64,000 nt of DNA from Megalobrama amblycephala (lineage: Eukaryota; Chordata; Actinopteri; Cypriniformes; Xenocyprididae). The notes beneath the pieces are model-generated. The model was given only the letters and a program-made list of their open reading frames with translations. It did no database searches and had not been told where the DNA came from. The stretch is from assembly GCF_018812025.1 (NCBI RefSeq), contig NC_063065.1, positions 28,605,740 through 28,669,739 of the forward strand, read 5' to 3'. The position numbers were made by a program, and so were the translations under genes. Positions 61,292 to 64,000 of this stretch are shown in pieces; position 1 is the stretch's first letter, and every line of letters starts with the position of its first letter.

Positions 61292-61346
61292 CTATTTGAA
61301 CAGCAAGAAACAATGAAATGTATCTTCCAGACAAAGTTAATCCCAT
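61292..61346 (-). CDS. nrn1: Neuritin, coding exon 1 (signal peptide)
   Basis: ATG at 61346-61344 in the context GGATGG, then 18 codons and one base of the next (55 nt), ending at a consensus donor GTAAGT. The peptide MGLTLSGRYISLFLAVQI is the neuritin signal peptide; vertebrate neuritins begin MGLxLxGRYISLxLAVQIAY. It joins in phase to exon 2, where AYLLQAVRA completes the leader that sends the protein into the secretory pathway before GPI anchoring. The start is chosen because it gives the family's exact N-terminus. Upstream on the minus strand lie a CRE-like site (61605-61598) and a poly(A) run (61566-61542). Confidence 0.95.
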
Positions 61347-61541
61347 CCTACGTCCAGAAAAACCATTGGAGTATATACAATTTTAGATAGTTGTGAGGGG
61401 AAAAGATTGCCAAATCTGCGCGTTGAACATCGCTGTTTAGTTCAAGCAGCTATTCAGAAACTCTTCGTGATTTTCCCGTTGTCGGCGAGGCGCAGAGAAG
61501 TGAAATGGTGCACCCCGTTAAGAGAAGGCGGTAATGCCTCG

Positions 61542-61566
61542 TGTTTTTTTTTTTTTTTTTTTTTTT
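61542..61566. repeat. Poly(T) run upstream of nrn1
   Basis: About 24 T on the plus strand (A on the gene strand), roughly 200 bp before the nrn1 start codon. Confidence 0.95.
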
Positions 61567-61597
61567 CTCTCCCTGCTTCACGCCCACATCTCAAGCT

Positions 61598-61605
61598 TGA
61601 CGTAA
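61598..61605 (-). promoter_or_regulatory. CRE-like site, about 250 bp upstream of nrn1 ATG
   Basis: TTACGTCA on the gene strand, a one-base variant of the CREB/ATF octamer TGACGTCA. Mammalian neuritin (CPG15) is an activity- and CREB-regulated gene, so the position fits. Binding is inferred. Confidence 0.4.
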
Positions 61606-61849
61606 AATTCACCGTCGGACTCCCCACTTCTCTATTTTCTCATTTGCTAGACCGGGCTGGCCCCTTTCTCCCCCCTCTTGCACTGTACTGGCATTTCAGG
61701 GATTGCGGAGATGTCCGCATATATCTGTTCTCTGGTGGTCTCACCTATCCACCCTCATGCAATGAAGCTTACACGTGGACCCGTGACCCATATATGGATA
61801 CACGTGCAGACTTCATTGCTCCAGGGTGCTTAGACTGATCATGCATGAA

Positions 61850-62570
61850 TTTTGCTCGATGTCTCAAAGAGATTGAGGTAGTCGGGATGCTTGAAGTTGG
61901 TTATAGGCCATACACTCCCTTTTAATGAGATGACTGTGATGCTTTGTATAAGATAGGCTACATAATGGATTTGTAGGATCATTTATGGAAATGTGACCCT
62001 GCCCAGTGCAGATAGTTGGCGCTAACACATTTTGATTAATGGAGTGCCCACGTTTTTCTTCAGTCTTATTGCAGCAGCACTAATCGTTATTGATGATTTG
62101 TTTATGACTTAAACACTCTGGCAATGTTATCAAGGTCTGTCTGAGGTGAATTGAGGTAGCAGACTGTAGTATTTTGAGTATTGTGGATGGGATATTTTTG
62201 GTGCATCGTGAAAATTATGTCTGTATATCGGCCCAGAACCTCAACACTTTTAGCGCCTGAGACTTGTATCCCTTTATCCCACCAACTATTAGGCTTATTT
62301 TGATATTTTGTGGTGTCAACATAATGTTAAAGCCTTTAACATATAGAGAACCTTAACATATGAAGAAGTTGATAAAGATGATCAAAGAAAAAAAGTACTG
62401 AGTAGGCCTAATACTAATAAATGACGTACTTAGTATGTTATAATAGAGGTGTTACTGAAAATGAAACGCCCAATGAAAGATGAGAAATCATTTTATATGG
62501 GCTGAGATGAGTTACGTTACAACTGAGAGAAAGGTAGTGATGTCTGTATCACTGAAAAAAAAAGAAGTTA
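61850..62570. other. Upstream flank of nrn1, no gene seen
   Basis: Unique-looking DNA between the two CRE-type sites. No exon with recognisable similarity. Confidence 0.4.
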
Positions 62571-62575
62571 TTTCC

Positions 62576-62589
62576 CGCTGACGTCAGCG
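62576..62589. promoter_or_regulatory. Perfect palindromic CRE (CGCTGACGTCAGCG)
   Basis: A full consensus CREB/ATF octamer TGACGTCA inside a 14-bp perfect palindrome, about 1.23 kb upstream of the nrn1 start codon. A distal promoter or enhancer role is inferred from the known CREB dependence of neuritin. Confidence 0.4.
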
Positions 62590-64000
62590 GAATTCGTAGC
62601 CAACCAATGAGTACTGAGTATCAATGCGCACCAATTTTTTTCGGAGACACTGACTTCAGGAGGAGAATACTAAAAAGTTACCTAGGGCATTCTAGCTGAA
62701 GGAGAATCCGACCAGTGAGTGAGTAGAAACCGTGTGCTCTTCGCTGCTGCTGAGTAATTAGGTCCCCTGACAGTTCATTTAGAGTCCAGACTATACAGAA
62801 CCCAATAGACTGATGCCCTGAGGACACTTTACAATCTCATCGAATTTTCTTTGGCCATTGACAGTATGGATGATTACTATTCAACATTACATGAAACAAA
62901 TGACGGACTATATATGTCAACATCACGTAAATTGCATTTATGTCATTTATGGTATGTAGATGAGCAATATAATTTTAATGCAGATTCGTGCGTTAAGCCT
63001 TTCAAGAAAAACGAGCAGTTGCATAACGTAGGCGTAAAAAAAAAACTTGTGTTGCAATGCAGGGAGGGATGCAATATCAAGGATTTACTTTATAGAAAAT
63101 GCTATAGGAGTACAAACAATAGCAGGTTTTTATTCATGTTTTGTCTCCATCTTGCGGTGGAGATGTGCGATAACAGTTATAATTGAACTTGGTTATGTGG
63201 TCTCTTTGATAAGAAAGGCACATATTTTGCCTGAGACCAATAATATTAGACAGCGAGTCTTATTAGGAACCCCAAAAACTCACGAGTGAATTGTCAGCTC
63301 AAAGTTAAATGAACTGTCATTTCGACTGCATAGGGAATCCCTGTTTAATGTGTTTGTCCCCATCCAATTACTGAGTAGCTTGAGAGGTTTTCCATGGTGA
63401 CTCATTCAGGTGGGCGAGGGGAAAGCAGGGGAGACGGAAAAAAAAGAAAAAAAGGGGGGGGGGGGGGATTCCAGCAGCAGTAGAGCTGGCTCTGTCTAAA
63501 CTCATGTTTCATTGAAATGGAGGGAGTGGAGCTGAATGAGGTAAGGACTCGGTTGCGTCAGCAGAGTTTTCCTTTCTTTCTTGAAAATAAGCGAAGCAGA
63601 TTTTATCTGTAATCATCTTAAATAATGAAAGGGAAAGGCTAGGAAACATGTCACAATCTGTAACATTTCATACCTTTATTCGTTCCCAAACAACTCTACA
63701 GAAACCAACTAAACAGTGGAAGAATTCTGTGCTTCATGAAGCCGATGAAACGAAGCTCACTGATGGTTTTCTTACAAATTAAAGTCTACGTATAAATGTA
63801 CACTCTTTACTGTTTTTATAATCAGTTTGTGTATAATCTCTAGGTGCATGTTATTTCTGATATTTATAAAAATTGCTTGTCTTCCTTATCATATCCTTTC
63901 GGATGAAATCCATCTGTCAACCCCATCCCCAGCTACCTGGTGTTACAGCCATTTTTATGATTCAATCATTTTATGATAGATGATCTATATTCTTGTAGTT
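62590..64000. other. Upstream flank, no gene seen
   Basis: Apart from a homopolymer A/G stretch ending in about 15 G at 63454-63468, I see no repeat and no convincing exon. The frame 62851-63186 has no recognisable motif. Confidence 0.4.

Noticed and set aside
61407..61838. 143-codon plus-strand frame over the nrn1 upstream region
   Set aside because: It includes a poly-Phe run from the poly(T) tract and lies antisense to the nrn1 5' region; probably a shadow.
62851..63186. 111-codon plus-strand frame upstream of nrn1
   Set aside because: No motif, no homologue recalled, and poly-Lys from an A run; not supported.

Overview
The window reads as nuclear DNA of a teleost, most likely a cyprinid (carp/zebrafish group). 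Genes are sparse and split by introns, microsatellites are long, and transposon debris is dense, including many TTAA-flanked inverted-repeat elements, hAT-like and Tc1-like elements and a tRNA-derived SINE. Only two host genes can be named. The last coding exon of fars2 (mitochondrial phenylalanyl-tRNA synthetase) lies at 22412-22550 on the plus strand. All three coding exons of nrn1 (neuritin) lie at 61346-56383 on the minus strand. The two genes converge, as FARS2 and NRN1 do on human 6p25, so the order is conserved vertebrate synteny.

Layout. 1-22.4 kb should be the last intron of fars2. It holds one unrecognised minus-strand first-exon candidate (764-1019), a SINE split by a Harbinger-like element, and nested TTAA-flanked elements. 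22.4-56.4 kb is intergenic. It contains a BovB-like LINE fragment (24.65-25.57 kb) beside a TIR element, both inside a split fish repeat. It also contains a hAT-like element with a near-perfect 8-bp target duplication (33.5-34.3 kb) and a 748-bp foldback element (34.5-35.3 kb). A palindromic GAATC/GATTC repeat field (37.5-43.4 kb) is interrupted by a nearly complete 1.6-kb Tc1-like transposon. Next come a 3.1-kb GATA/GACA tetranucleotide array with about 0.73-kb higher-order repeats (43.97-47.10 kb), a Ty3/gypsy-type gag remnant broken by two inverted-repeat elements (48.7-50.8 kb), and a local duplication (52.5-53.2 kb). 56.4-61.35 kb is nrn1, followed by its upstream region with two CRE-type sites.

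Main points of interest. (1) nrn1 exon 2 has one base too many, which puts a stop after 39 codons although everything downstream is well conserved. (2) The LINE fragment resembles ruminant/squamate BovB closely, which is unusual in a fish and raises horizontal transfer. (3) Two large repeat fields have ordered internal structure. (4) A candidate coding exon at the left edge could not be identified. I found no operons, CRISPR arrays or other prokaryote-type systems. Family names for repeats are from memory and from end structure; no searches were run.
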